NCBI RefSeq assembly: GCF_004210375.1
Contig: NW_027467782.1
Coordinates: 19,571,276-19,635,275, forward strand
DNA: 64,000 nucleotides
Direction of reading: 5' to 3'
DNA from: Tachypleus tridentatus
Lineage: Eukaryota > Arthropoda > Merostomata > Xiphosura > Limulidae
Shown piece by piece: positions 1 through 10,671 of this stretch. Under the pieces are notes generated by a model, which worked only from the letters and a program-made list of their open reading frames with translations, made no database searches and was not told where the DNA came from. The first letter of the stretch is position 1. Every line of letters begins with the position of its first letter. Both the position numbers and the translations under genes were made by a program.

Positions 1-516
1 TTGTAAGTTGCTGTTCCGCGTGTTTTTCATTGATTTCTTGTTACTTTAAAGTTCGTGTATGTTGTGATAAAAGAAGAAGAGAAAAACAAGGCGCAATGCG
101 TTGTTATGTTTTGTGCCAAAAATAGTTAAACAACATTCAATATAACTGTTATAATTAATTTGTTAGAATACATTGAACTACCAGTTTGGGAAATACTTTC
201 CTATAAAAAATGATAAAGAGTTATAGGGAATAAAGCAGTTTTACCAACCGAAACTGTGGAATCATCAACAAGAACAAGATAATTTATTGGAAAAAGGATT
301 TTAATTGGTTATCGCGATCAAAATATTCAAGCATTTTTTCCTTATGTGAAAAATCCGTTTTTCAAACTATTTTGTATTCGTGTCTAACCTCATTAACTTC
401 GCTAAACAAAGCACGTTAGCTATTCTTAGATGAATTTATGTTTAGTAAGTAGATGCACTACCAAGTAAAAATGGTAAAAAGTATCTATTGTATATGTATT
501 ATTTTAATCGTTCCAG
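1..516. other. Left edge, no supported gene
   Basis: AT-rich sequence with no convincing frame. A donor-like gtaagt lies at 3-8, but splicing it to the exon at 517 would create a stop codon at the junction, so I do not pair them. The stretch ends in an acceptor-like 'attttaatcgttccag'. It is probably intronic. Confidence 0.4.
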
Positions 517-713
517 GAGTTTTCGTGATCCTGATGAGAGATTATGAAACACTGATTTCGCTCACTGGGACACTTCATCCTGGTGACGTAATTATAGAAT
601 TAAGTAGAGCTCGTGTCAGCGTGGAAAACACCACAAAAATCAGCAACAGAATAATAAAAACGAAGAATATATGTTTGACAATTCTGTGTCTTTCAGATCG
701 GAAAGACAACTGA
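517..713 (+). CDS. Possible terminal exon, C-terminal half of a PDZ-like domain
   Basis: An open frame runs from an acceptor-like site (AG at 515-516) to a TGA at 711-713, read from codon 519 in phase 2. It includes 'TGTLHPGDVIIEL', then a polar helix-like stretch and 'KNICLTIL'. This order resembles the second half of a PDZ domain, especially MAGUK-type PDZs whose core reads G-T-L-H-x-G-D. If correct, it would bind C-terminal peptides at cell junctions or synapses. The first half of the domain would lie in upstream exons outside the window. An AATAAA at 806-811, about 95 bases past the stop, fits a last exon. The frame can also be extended upstream to an internal ATG, but that part is low-complexity and reads through the acceptor. 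PDZ assignment is by eye and rests on a short segment. No gene symbol is justified. Confidence 0.4.
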
Positions 714-719
714 ATGTAT

Positions 720-1145
720 GCAAAAGTACTTCAAATGGCATTTTCATTGTAAATAGTAATTATCTGTGTAGTTATATATTTTTCATGTTTAGTATTGCAA
801 AATAATAAATTAAGAAAAGTTTAAATTGTATTCCTTATTGTATTAAATGTATTGCAAAATATTTTGTTTTGGATTTTATTCGTAAAAAGATGAAATTACA
901 CCAACAGAATTCAAGACAGACTTGCTGCAGAGGAATCAATTCAGAAAGAGATATAATTTCTGAACAAAGCTTCACTGAATATAACAGTTTTTTAAGAATT
1001 AAAATGTAAATAGAAAGAGCTCTCAGTGTATTTGTAATGTACGTTAGCAGCAAATGTAGATCTCGAAATGAAAAAGTGTGACTGATTGTATCTCAGGAAG
1101 ACAAGAGAACAAACAATGATGGTATTCTACTTATAGTTGATTGTT

Positions 1146-1178
<33 letters not shown>

Positions 1179-2640
1179 TGGTCTACATGCCTTATCCACA
1201 ATCTTGTGGTTACAAATGAGTTATAGAATCTGTCCTGTTGAGGGTGAGAAAGTATATAGTTCAATGTTCTTACATTTATTTATACATGACTAATGATTGA
1301 ACCTATTGTTCCATTTTTCACACATTCTACTTTAATTCCCAACTTCCAGTGCAAAGAGCATACCTGTTCCAGAAGTACCACATTTATGTACTTTATTCAT
1401 CTCAGAGTACTTCTGTTCATTCTGGATAGTTAGTTATTCTGCTGTGCTTCTTAACTGACCCTTTTACCTTTATAGAGTGGAGATAATACCACATCAGAAG
1501 TTATTTTTTGACATCAAAATATAATTTCCCATTGGTAATTCACACCCGCCTTCCTCATGACTGGTGTTCTTCACTTAGAACAGGTCAATTCTTGAAAGTG
1601 AGGAGTAAGAAGGAATAGTAGAGGGAGACAGATGTGCCACTACTGGTGGAGAACAGTCACATGATATGCACATGTTTAGAAAAAGCATAAAGTTGATAGG
1701 GTATAAAGACTGATGGACTAATTACAAAAATATTTTTCAGCAAAGCTTAGAGTGCAAAGAGTAATTGAGATAGTTTGTGTGATAGAAGATAGATACCTAT
1801 CAAAAATACATTTTAAGTGTAAAAGTGTTAACGTTTGTATCTCAGCACAAGAGATTTGCATGTTTAACTGGTTGGTGAAATAAGTAAGAGCTTCAAATTT
1901 TTTACACTGAGAAATAAAAGTATTATATAAATTTTTGTCTTTGCAGAATATTGCTATTGAGATCCTGATAACCTTAAGTAAATCATTTGAAATATTTTAT
2001 GAAATAATCCTAGAAATAAAGACAAAAATAAGAAAGAAAAAAAGAGCTGTTCCAAAACAACAACAACCAACTTAAAGACATTTTATGAGCCATTATGGCG
2101 AGGCTAAAATTTAAAATTTTCTTTGAAGTTGGCTTTCCATTTTCCGTAAGAGCTTTATATCTTGTTGAACAACGTGATCTAATTTAAGAAGACAAGGATT
2201 ATAACTACTGTTATTCCAGGGGGATGGGGGCACTATACAATTTCCAACAAGATAATATACAACTGTCCTCCCATATAGTGAAGACGGTGTTAAAATAGAC
2301 TCTCAGTGGTGGGAAAGATTTTCAATAACTTCTCGTAATGCCGTCTCACTGGCATGTCTGTGTTACCAAATATTAACGTGGTGAACCCCAAACCACGTGT
2401 AAAGTTACCTGCATTTAGAAACTGATTACCTTTACTGTAAAGATTTTTGAACGTATTATATGAATTTTATTCTCTTTCAACATAACTCCAGTTACGACAG
2501 AAAGTGTTTGTATCCCTTGCGTCCCGAGTAGTTTTTTGCTCATAACTTAAAAAGTATCACGATAAGACTTATAGAAATATAATATATTACAAATATTATA
2601 CCAATACACATCTACATAAATTATTTTGTGAATTAAACTG
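720..2640. other. AT-rich non-coding stretch
   Basis: Apart from the GT microsatellite listed separately I see no gene. A 7-bp inverted repeat (acgtggt 2376-2382, accacgt 2392-2398) lies upstream of the Tc1-like fragment. The stretch 2090-2640 may contain more of that decayed transposon, but I cannot align it. Confidence 0.4.
1147..1176. repeat. (GT)15 microsatellite
   Basis: Fifteen uninterrupted GT dinucleotides, a simple repeat likely to be length-polymorphic. Confidence 0.95.
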
Positions 2641-2641
2641 A

Positions 2642-2827
2642 TTGAGGTATGCAAGAAAGCATGTAGATAAACCCTTCACCTATTGGAAGAGTATTCTTTG
2701 GTCAGACGAAACTAACATCAAGCTTTTCGGCCAAAATTACATTGATCTTAAAAGGGTCGGAGTAAATTCAGCCCACTCTGAACCTAAAGCAGTGACTAAC
2801 ACCAACCAACACTGCATGATCATATAA
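2642..2827 (+). pseudogene. Tc1-like transposase fragment
   Basis: A 61-codon open stretch reads like the middle of a Tc1/mariner transposase: 'RYARKHVDKPFTYWKSILW' followed by 'SDETNIKLFG'. The family motif is A-x-x-H-x-D-x-x-x-x-W...W-S-D-E-(T/S)-x-I-x-L-F-G, and the D of WSDE is the first residue of the catalytic DDE triad. Homology fades after about residue 40 and the frame stops at residue 61. The second and third catalytic acids, the helix-turn-helix N-terminus and terminal inverted repeats are not visible. A normal Tc1 transposase has about 340 residues, so this is a dead remnant. A SINE lies about 190 bases downstream. Confidence 0.75.
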
Positions 2828-3013
2828 GTAAAGAAAGGCAGAAGAAGTCAGAGAGCACCTGACACTCCAGAGTACATATGATACCCAAAACCAAAGAGAG
2901 AAAAAACAAAATACAGTGCTCTATTTATTGTCGAATTTTACCTTTTTCATTGACGTTTAACATTAACTTCCGACAGATGAAGATATCTTCCAAGATCAAA
3001 ATTAAATATTTAT

Positions 3014-3275
3014 TTGAATTTCGCACAAAGCTACACGAGGGCTATCTTCGCCAGCTGTCCCTAATTTAGCAGTGTAAGACTAGAGGGAAGGCAATTAGTC
3101 ATTGCCACCAACTGTCAACTTTTGGGCTACTGTTTTACCAACGAATAGTGGGATTTACCGTCACGTTATAACGCCCCCACGGTTGAAAGGGCGAGCATGT
3201 TTGGTGCGACTGGGTTCGAACCTGCGATCATCAGATTACGAGTCGAACTCCATAACCCACTTAGCCATGCTAGGC
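3014..3275 (-). mobile_element. SINE family A (tRNA-derived), near full length
   Basis: Family A in reverse. Its tail (gaatttcgcacaaagctac) is at the low coordinate and its tRNA-like head, with B-box complement 'ggttcgaacc', is near 3210-3275. Body motifs such as 'accaacgaatagtgggat' are intact. Copies of this family recur throughout the window. Confidence 0.9.
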
Positions 3276-3381
3276 ACAAAGTGAAAGATATACTCAGTAA
3301 TAGATATTAACTACTTAATAAAATAAGCTGTTCAAAACTGTTCAACTATTATCTTTGTGAGGTTCACGTTTCTCTTGACTA

Positions 3382-3650
3382 GGCCCTGCATGGCCAGGTG
3401 GGTTAAGACGTGAGACTTGTAATCTGAAAATCGTGGGTTTGCATCCCCGTCGCGCCAAAATGCTCGCCCTTTCAGCCGTGGGGGCATTATAATGTTACGA
3501 TCAATCCCACTATTCGTTGATAAAAGAGTAGCCCAAAAGTTTGCTGTGAGTGGTGATGACAAGCTAGCTTCCCTCTTCTTTTACACTGCTAATTTAGGGA
3601 CAGCTAGCTAGTGCAGATATCCCTCGAGTAGCTTTGTGCAAAATTAAAAA
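3382..3650 (+). mobile_element. SINE family A, full length
   Basis: Forward copy. The head 'gccctgcatggccaggtgg' is followed by 'gactTGTAATCtgaaaatc', a B-box-like 'gggtttgcatcc', the 'gggggcattataatg' body, and a tail ending 'gctttgtgcaaaatta'. It lies head to head with the reverse copy about 107 bases upstream. Confidence 0.9.
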
Positions 3651-4495
3651 AGAAGCATCTTTTAAGTATCAATCATTTTCACCTACCCCATAAGTAATGG
3701 CTTGAAAAATATATGAATGATTATAACTTATTTGACTAAATCTTCAAATATAAATTTTAAGAAAAATACATTTCCTCATTACCAAACATTTCTTACATTT
3801 TCTAGGACCCAATGAATAACTAAACCTTAACATCTTATTAAAAATATTTCAATTTCATATAAATTTGTACTCGCATCTTAAATTGCCTTTATATATTTCC
3901 ATTTTAAGATTTTAGAATGATATTAAATAGGCTTCAACTGCTACTTATAAACAGATGTGCAAAAAATATTAGACATAAATATTCATACACGACAAACAAT
4001 GCTCAAGATGAATACATATGAAAACTGTTATATAACAAACAACCTTTCTCTGGTCACATTTTATAGTTTTTTCTCAATTAAAAATAACTTATAAACCTTT
4101 CCATTTACACCTAGTGATACAGTATGACCTTTTTAGTTTGATGTAATAAGTGGCAATGAAGATTTATTAATCTATTAGAGTACTTTGTTTTAAATAAGAC
4201 ACTATTTTTTATTACTTTAAGATTACTTGTCAACCAGTATGTACAAAGTATACTTTGTTTTGTTTCTATCTGCCATAAAAGGATAAAATCAAACACTGCA
4301 AATGTTTGGAATTGTTGAATACTTTGTGAAATATACAGGCAATGGACACACATTACTAACAATTAATACAAAGTTATTACCGTTGGTTCACTGAACAAAG
4401 CAATTGTTAACCTTCTGTTTACACGTAGATACCAGAAAAGTAAAATTGAGTTCATCTTTGTGCTACACCTGTTTCTGTTTGTACAACTATTATTC

Positions 4496-4540
4496 CAACA
4501 GTTACTGTCAACAGTTACTGACAACAGTTACTGTCAACAG
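4496..4540. repeat. 13-bp tandem repeat, about 3.5 copies
   Basis: The unit 'caacagttactgt' is repeated with one changed base. Confidence 0.9.
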
Positions 4541-4969
4541 ATTCATTTATACTCATTATTTTATCATTATGTTTAAAACTGGCAACTGTTAATAACTTCT
4601 GAATTCTTATATATTGGAAACATGTTGCATTTGAAGATCTGTTCATGCAGGCACAGCTTAACATTCACTTTTGAAATGGCAGTAGAACAAGTATGAATAA
4701 TGTTAATACCAAACTTTATTTCACAAGTAGGATATTCTATATTTATCAGACTATCATTAACATTTCAAAATATGACATACTATAAAAAATACAAATGTAC
4801 ATTTACAATATGTTATTGTCGAGAGGCTCTTAGCATGACTGAAGTGATTAATTGTTTTATGGTGTGAAGTATAAAAAGCTCAGAGCTTTGGCTCTAAGTG
4901 AAACCAAGATTGCAAAAAAGTTAACCTTTTAAACGTTTATGAAATAATTTACATTGAAAAATTAATTTT

Positions 4970-5106
4970 AACAGCAACTGTCACTTGGGACAAGAATTTT
5001 TGCAAGACAAACGTAAACAGTAACTGTCACTGGGTACGTGTACTTTTGCTAGATTACTTAAACAGCAACCATCACTATAAATGGGTAATTTTGCTTGTTA
5101 CATTCT
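4970..5106. repeat. Degenerate 46-bp tandem repeat, three copies
   Basis: Copies start at 4970, 5016 and 5061. Each begins 'aacag(c/t)aac(t/c)(g/a)tcac' and ends in a 'ttttgc' segment. The opening resembles the 13-bp unit at 4496 read on the other strand. Confidence 0.6.
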
Positions 5107-7159
5107 AATTTAAACCTACACATCACCACCATCAATTAATTTTGAACAATTATAAAGATTAGAAGTGATAACTTCAACAGTTTTAACAAGACTCAATGTC
5201 AGACAAATGTAACATCCTTAATAAGCATGAACCAAAGTGATGACAGTAAAACCAACTACAGTAGTTTCACAACTGCAAATTTACTTTCTTCCAAAGCTCT
5301 GAATTCATATTCGTAAAATGACAAATGTGGCACACAGAATATTATACATTTTAGTTTATACCTGACAACATGTTCATATTTGATTGTTTCTGCACTAAAT
5401 GAACAGTGCATATTTCAGCTCTGACTTGTAAAAATTAATATTTCCAAGAGAAGATGTAGCAAATACAACAGTAGAGAGTTTGGATTAGTGCAACAATTGA
5501 AATATTCAGATACTTATATTTAAAGAAAAAAATACTATACACTGTAATAACTTTGAAATACCAAAAATTATTCTTAATTCAACATCACAGTAAAAAAAAC
5601 ATCTTGACAACAACAGAAAAGAAAAAGCCACAAGGGACATAATTTTAACTTGGCTGGTGTAGCATTAATGGAAACCTTCATTTGTTAAATAAACAGTCTG
5701 AGTAACATATGTTACTGTGTTTTGGTAAGATATTTTATATAGTTCTAAAAACAAGTAAACGAAAAGAAAAACATCTGTAAGTAATCCATAACATGAAAAA
5801 TCTTCAAACCTGCTATCAAAGTATGCTCTACAGCTAAGGAAAATATGGACCTCATAATTCAATAGTAGTACCTCAGATCCAAGGAAATAATAGATATGAT
5901 GAATTACAAAATTTTCCTCATATAAATAATTGTTATTATTCTGTATTGAGTTTGGTTAACTTACTGTCTTGCCTAGAAAAAAACTATTTTAAACTACGAT
6001 ATATAAATAAAATAGAAGTTTTTCTAAGAGATTTTGAATACTTGTCCAAAAAATAATACTTAACTTTGTACACTTGTCTTTCTACTTGTGTTTCAACAAC
6101 TATCATCCAGGTAGTTCTAAACTTAAATATTCCATTATATTTTTCCTTCTACTTATTACTACCAATCACTTAAACTGGTATCAAATTGTTTTGTTTCTTT
6201 TTCTTGGAAATTAAGTTTCAATGGTGCATGAAGGAAACTTCAGAAACAAACACACTGAGAAATCGGATCCTCCCCAAAAGTGATTACTTGTTGTGCTTCA
6301 ATTCTTTAAAGCTGTAATTTGTTGCACATTTTGCTGGAATTATTTTAATGATTCCCTTAAAACTGTCACCATACTTTATGAAATTTCAATTTTCTTAATT
6401 TTACAGACAATAACATGATTCGGGTTAGTTTTCATAAAAGAGACGTACACATTGTCAGATGCTGTCACTGTTCGGTGGATAAAATCAGGATTTTTGGCTG
6501 AATACTGGCAGCATCCACTCAGGTTTAAGGAATTAATTCAGAAGGAGAATTTTTTCAAAAGAAAGTTTCCAAAAGCAATGAACCATCATAAAACACAAAC
6601 TTTGAATTCAAGTCTACATTTTTTTTTACAAATAAACCATTATCAGTTACACATAAAACTACCCAATAGAAGTACAGATTTAGTCCTTTTTATTAAAGGA
6701 GAATACATTTAGTTAACCAAATACTTTTCACAGTATTGTATTTTGACTATTAAAAGCTGTACTTTGACGGATTCACTGAACATATTCATAAGTTCTTTTC
6801 TTCCAACAATACTGGAAATTTCCATTCTTATACAAAATAGACAGAATAATAATAATCCTCAGACCACATATACTGAAGAAATCTAACTAACTGTAAACAT
6901 TATATAAACAAAAGAATGACTGAAATGTTTTGTAGATATCAGATATTTAGACCAGTTTATCAGTAGATTCTTTGTATGATGTGGTCATACTGAAACAGAT
7001 ATGTATTTTAATTGCTCCATTATAAATTCCTACTTAGTTTTGCATTGCCCTAGGATTATCTTGTTACTTTTTGTTATGAGTCAGCCTCTTGGACTTGATC
7101 TGAGACAGCACTTCATATCTCAATGAATTTCTCTTGTGCTACCTAAACAAAAAAACAAA

Positions 7160-7660
7160 ACTATCGTGACAGGGGTTTAGTTTAGAGAGAGAGAAATCAG
7201 AAGAGTTCTCTCTCCAACTGGGGTGTTCAGGAACTTTGTAGTTCCTCTTCGTCCCCTTACATGAGAAATGTTTTAAAATATCCGTGGGGTTTTTACTTTA
7301 TTTTTAACATTTCAAAAAATGGAGTGGTGTATTTGTGAGTGAGAGGAAGGACGGGAGAACTGGACGAAAGCAGCGAAAGTGAAGTGAGCCAATCCTTGGC
7401 TCGAGGACGGAGTACACTGGCAGCTGGCGAATTGATTTTGAAATGTACTGTGATTGATTAGATACCCTGTGACTGGGTAAACGGCCCTTTTCAGAATAAG
7501 GCTGGGATCTACAGGTCCGATGCCAGAGATTTTGCTGTGGGGGGAAGACCCCCCTGTTGTACTACCTCCTTCTCCCCAGGATATTTATGCTCATCAGGAT
7601 GTCACTGTATGGAGAGTATCCGGTAATGAACAGTGATCTCTTCCTGTATAGCACTGGACT
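7160..7660. other. GC-richer hairpin-bearing block, unidentified
   Basis: The stretch is clearly richer in G+C than its surroundings and contains three perfect short hairpins: gagagagaa/ttctctctc (7187-7195 with 7206-7214), ggaact/agttcc (7230-7235 with 7240-7245), and six G then six C around a four-base loop (7539-7554). No long reading frame is visible on either strand. It could be the untranslated end of a retroelement, a conserved 5' region of a nearby gene, or a structured non-coding RNA. I cannot choose between these. Confidence 0.4.
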
Positions 7661-7760
7661 ACAGATTTGAAACCTAAAAATGAGAGGAAAATATTACTTT
7701 TATGACTTTCAATGCAAGTTCATTTTGCTATAGTTTGAGCATTTGAAATAATATCTTACC

Positions 7761-8133
7761 ATGCAGCTCTGTACCATAGGTAGTGCAAGAGGTAAGTAAA
7801 AATGTATCTCAGAATGGATGGTATAGATATTAACTCTTTTATTAATAAAGCAGAGAACAATGTTTCGATCTTCTTGGGTTAACCTGAAGATGACTTAAGA
7901 AGGTCAAAATGTTGTTCTCCACGTTATTAGTAAAAGTGCTAATACCCATACCAGCCATTCTGAGATACAAGAAGTAAGTTTGTCCAGGACACAAACTTGA
8001 AGGGGCACTAATTACCAGCTTGACTAACAAAGTGAACTTTTTGGATTTAGTTTGGAGAGAACTGGATTTATATGTCTCACAGAGCACTAACAGACATCTG
8101 TATGATTTACAAGAAACAAATCTGTTTTTATAA
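7761..8133 (+). CDS. Possible two-exon small gene or gene fragment, unrecognised
   Basis: ATG at 7761 opens ten codons ending at a strong donor (AGAG|gtaagt, GT at 7792). An acceptor-like 'gtttgtccag' ends at 7987, and the next frame (7988-8133, stop TAA) continues in matching phase: 'HKLEGALITSLTNKVNFL', then 'DLVWRELDLYVSQ' and 'HLYDLQETNL'. The 196-base intron would contain the foldback element at 7805-7968. The second exon has a natural amino-acid mix with likely helices, unlike most frames here. The product would be 58 residues. No family is recognised. It may instead be a fragment of a larger gene or of a mobile element, because the neighbourhood is repeat-rich. Confidence 0.28.
7805..7968. 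repeat. Foldback (inverted repeat) element, PLE-like motif
   Basis: Two arms of about 75 bp (7805-7879 and 7893-7968) are roughly 80% complementary, starting 'tatctcagaatgg' and ending 'ccattctgagata'. The right arm carries 'ctgaagatgacttaagaagg', and a related single-arm copy lies at 34040-34275 with 'gacctaaggtcgaaacg'. The ctga...gatga...cgaaac pattern recalls degenerate hammerhead-type sequences in the terminal repeats of Penelope-like elements. Alternatively this is a MITE-like palindrome. Confidence 0.6.
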
Positions 8134-8167
8134 TGTGATCTGAGATGTATAAGGAGACTATGATAAT

Positions 8168-8263
8168 ATGCAGAACCAAAATCTGGCCTTTTCTACCAGT
8201 AGAAATCAAGCTTCCAAGACACAACTGGAAGCAGTTATGGAGGATGTCACCATTGACCTTTGA
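8168..8263 (+). CDS. Short coding-like frame, unrecognised
   Basis: A 31-codon frame starting 'MQNQNLAFSTSRNQASK' and ending 'EAVMEDVTIDL' has a plausible protein composition. It overlaps another open frame (8145-8333) in a different phase, so at most one is real. It could be a further exon of the possible gene just upstream, but no convincing acceptor was found. No family is recognised. Confidence 0.2.
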   Translation: MQNQNLAFSTSRNQASKTQLEAVMEDVTIDL

Positions 8264-8339
8264 TCAGGTGTTCTGTGCGTTTCCCATTTACTATAACAAG
8301 AGTATACAACCAATGCAACATGTGACATGCTGAATCACA

Positions 8340-9150
8340 CTGGCTTGCAAATTTTCCTTTATGGTTCATTACATTACCACAAATGTTAGTTATGATAAGT
8401 TCCACCAACACAATAGGTTGTTGCTTTAGCTTCCACCTTATTAATATCTATTTGTTTTCTCTTTCTAGTATCATGACTTGTGTCACAACCAAGAACTGGT
8501 TATAACATAAATCATACAGGAATAACTTTAGCAACCAAATGTTTATTTATAAAGATACAAATGCATGTGATGTTCTAAATGTGTTTTTAACACATTCATA
8601 AAACAGTACCAATTACATAAATTTAAATGTTGGATGTCTATAAAAATTGGTTTAGATTCATTTTATCACTTTATGTATGAGAAGAGGTAGAGAAAAAAGC
8701 AGATAAGCATTGTTCATTTTACTAGCCTTAATATGAGCACTAAAAACAGATATCAAAGTTTGTCTTACAAAAGTGAAATAAATAAGCTATTATACTAAAC
8801 ATATTTTTTACATTGTTTATACATTTCTTCAGTTATTTCTAGTCAAAAGTAAATATAACAACAAAACCTATCTACATAATATATTAATTTATCACATAAA
8901 TAAAACAACATGAATAAAATATTAAAATGTGAAAATTCAATTTATTTGGATCTATTACCTTTAAAGCATTTCTCTCTACTTGCAGATCAAATACTTGAAT
9001 TAATTGGTGCCATATTTCTTTCCGACCATTATACTGAGCAAAGACAAATATCTTTCATGACAGATTTAACTTCTTGCCACACATGACTTGTCAAAAAAAA
9101 TTATTAGCTGCATCTCAACACTTCATTTCATTTCCGTTCTGATCTGTCAC
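8340..9150. other. AT-rich non-coding stretch
   Basis: Nothing recognisable apart from scattered poly(A)-signal-like words. Confidence 0.5.
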
Positions 9151-9152
9151 AG

Positions 9153-9295
9153 TGCAGTTGAAATATAGCCATGAAGTCCAGAGAGAGATGTACAATGCTC
9201 TACAAAAAGAAAGGACCAAGAGTCGTTTCGAGATGGAACGCCTAGGAAGGGGTTTTCTTTGCCATTTCTTAGAATACCAGTTAAAAAAACACTGA
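9153..9295 (+). CDS. Possible terminal exon, unrecognised charged helical protein
   Basis: After an acceptor-like 'ctgatctgtcacag' (AG at 9151-9152) a phase-2 frame runs 46 codons to TGA at 9293-9295: 'QLKYSHEVQREMYNALQKER' then 'TKSRFEMERLGRGFLCHFLE'. The composition (K/R/E/Q-rich, periodic hydrophobics) suggests a helix or short coiled coil, unlike random AT-rich frames. The local GC content also rises. There is no ATG near the start, as expected for an internal or last exon. A different plus frame (9259-9546) and a minus frame (9147-9359) overlap it and look less natural. No close AATAAA follows, which weakens the terminal-exon reading. Function unknown. Confidence 0.35.
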
Positions 9296-9299
9296 GAAG

Positions 9300-10500
9300 A
9301 CAGAGTTTAGGTCCCAAAAGTATAATGGGTATGTCAAGTAGGCACCTAACAATGGCCACCAGAAGGAGCCTTGTTCTTGTCCAATGTTTCCAACAGGATG
9401 AATACCTGAAGAAAAAAGCATATGCACACTCAAGTCATGTTCTTTACAAAAGAACAGCTATTTCAGAACTTCCTCTAACATCACTTTTTTTAAAAACAAA
9501 ATACACAAATAACATAACAATGAATGAAATGGACATCTCAGACTGACTATATTGTAAGATAAACATAACAAAAACACTTCAACAGTATTAAAGTAAAAGA
9601 TGATCTATAAATCAAATTATTATTCAGCGAATGGTTAATTGGACTGCACTCTACCAAACTGCATCAAGCATTGAATATGCACTGTGTATCCTGTTACACT
9701 TTATAACATAAACATATTAAGAAAACAAATCAATTTTAAGACTTTTTTGTTTATTTTTAGAACCAAAACTCAGTAAATAAAAATAATGTAAATAATAAAT
9801 TACTAATTATATTCAAGCTAAAGAATATACTGCACCTTTCATCAACAAAATTATGGTGAAAAGTAAATCTTTGTATATTTCAAACACAAACTGATAAAAA
9901 AGCATGAAACAATGTTTAGAAAGATTCAACAGTTAGGTATAATTATAACAGGAGGTAAAAAAAAATTAATTTTACAGTAAGTTTGCAAAGCAGAAGGTAC
10001 TGATAAAAGTTTACAATAGTTGGGATCTTTTAAAAGCCTGTTTTGAAACCTTTTTAATGGGTATATTTACAGTAACTGTGCACTGTAGTAACTTTCCATG
10101 TCTGATGGTGATACTAAAATGTAGGAATTGTTGAGATTTTGTTTTCAAACTTATAAGAACATGGACAATCTTAGTGAGTGGATAATAACTTGAGTATTAT
10201 AAAGTTGGGTGTGAAACTCTGGAAAGAACTTGTATTTTGGGTGAGAAGAACATAAAGGCATTGTATAGAAATAAAATAAATTAGATGTGATTAGTAAGTA
10301 AACAGACTTCTCAAATTTATCTGTAGAAATTCTGAAAAAGGTATGCTGTATGTGCACTCTTTCATCAAACATTAAGAACCTGCTAAAGTCCTGATTAGAT
10401 CAACCACACATTGGAGCATATTTAAGGAGTGAAATACAGTCTGAAGTACAAACTTAAGAGTTAAATAACAGGGTAATAAATAAAAGACTCTAACAACTCC
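9300..10500. other. AT-rich non-coding stretch
   Basis: No recognisable gene, repeat or RNA. The GC-richer part at 9300-9430 may belong to the 3' region of the candidate exon at 9153. Confidence 0.4.
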
Positions 10501-10509
10501 TATTTTAGT

Positions 10510-10670
10510 TAGACCTGGTAGTTAGGGTACCTAACTTCCTAACTTACAATCTGAGAGTTGAAAGTTCAACTTCCCATAAATGAACATGTTTGACCTACAC
10601 AGCTGCCAAATGGCTTGCAAATATGCTAGCCGACCCAAAACTAGTTCAGATTATGAGCATAAAAAAAAAA
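10510..10670 (+). mobile_element. Possible old tRNA-derived SINE
   Basis: The head 'gacctggtagttagggtacc', an anticodon-arm-like 'cttacaatctgagagttg' and a B-box-like 'gttcaacttcc' resemble a tRNA head of family A type. The body differs and it ends in a run of A. It may be a diverged member or a separate family. Confidence 0.45.
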
Positions 10671-10671
10671 A

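Larger units (their letters stand above)
3651..7140. other. AT-rich non-coding stretch
   Basis: No convincing gene. An 86-codon frame around 6452-6712 lacks recognisable motifs and splice support. Two short tandem repeats (4496-4540, 4970-5106) are listed separately. Confidence 0.4.

Noticed and set aside
3332-3562. Minus-strand 76-codon frame
   Set aside because: It lies within a forward SINE; similar frames recur in every copy of the family.
6419-6712. Frame with 'VTVRWIKSGFLAEYWQHPLR'
   Set aside because: Some protein-like composition, but no motif, no ATG, and a competing frame in another phase. Not enough support to list as a gene.
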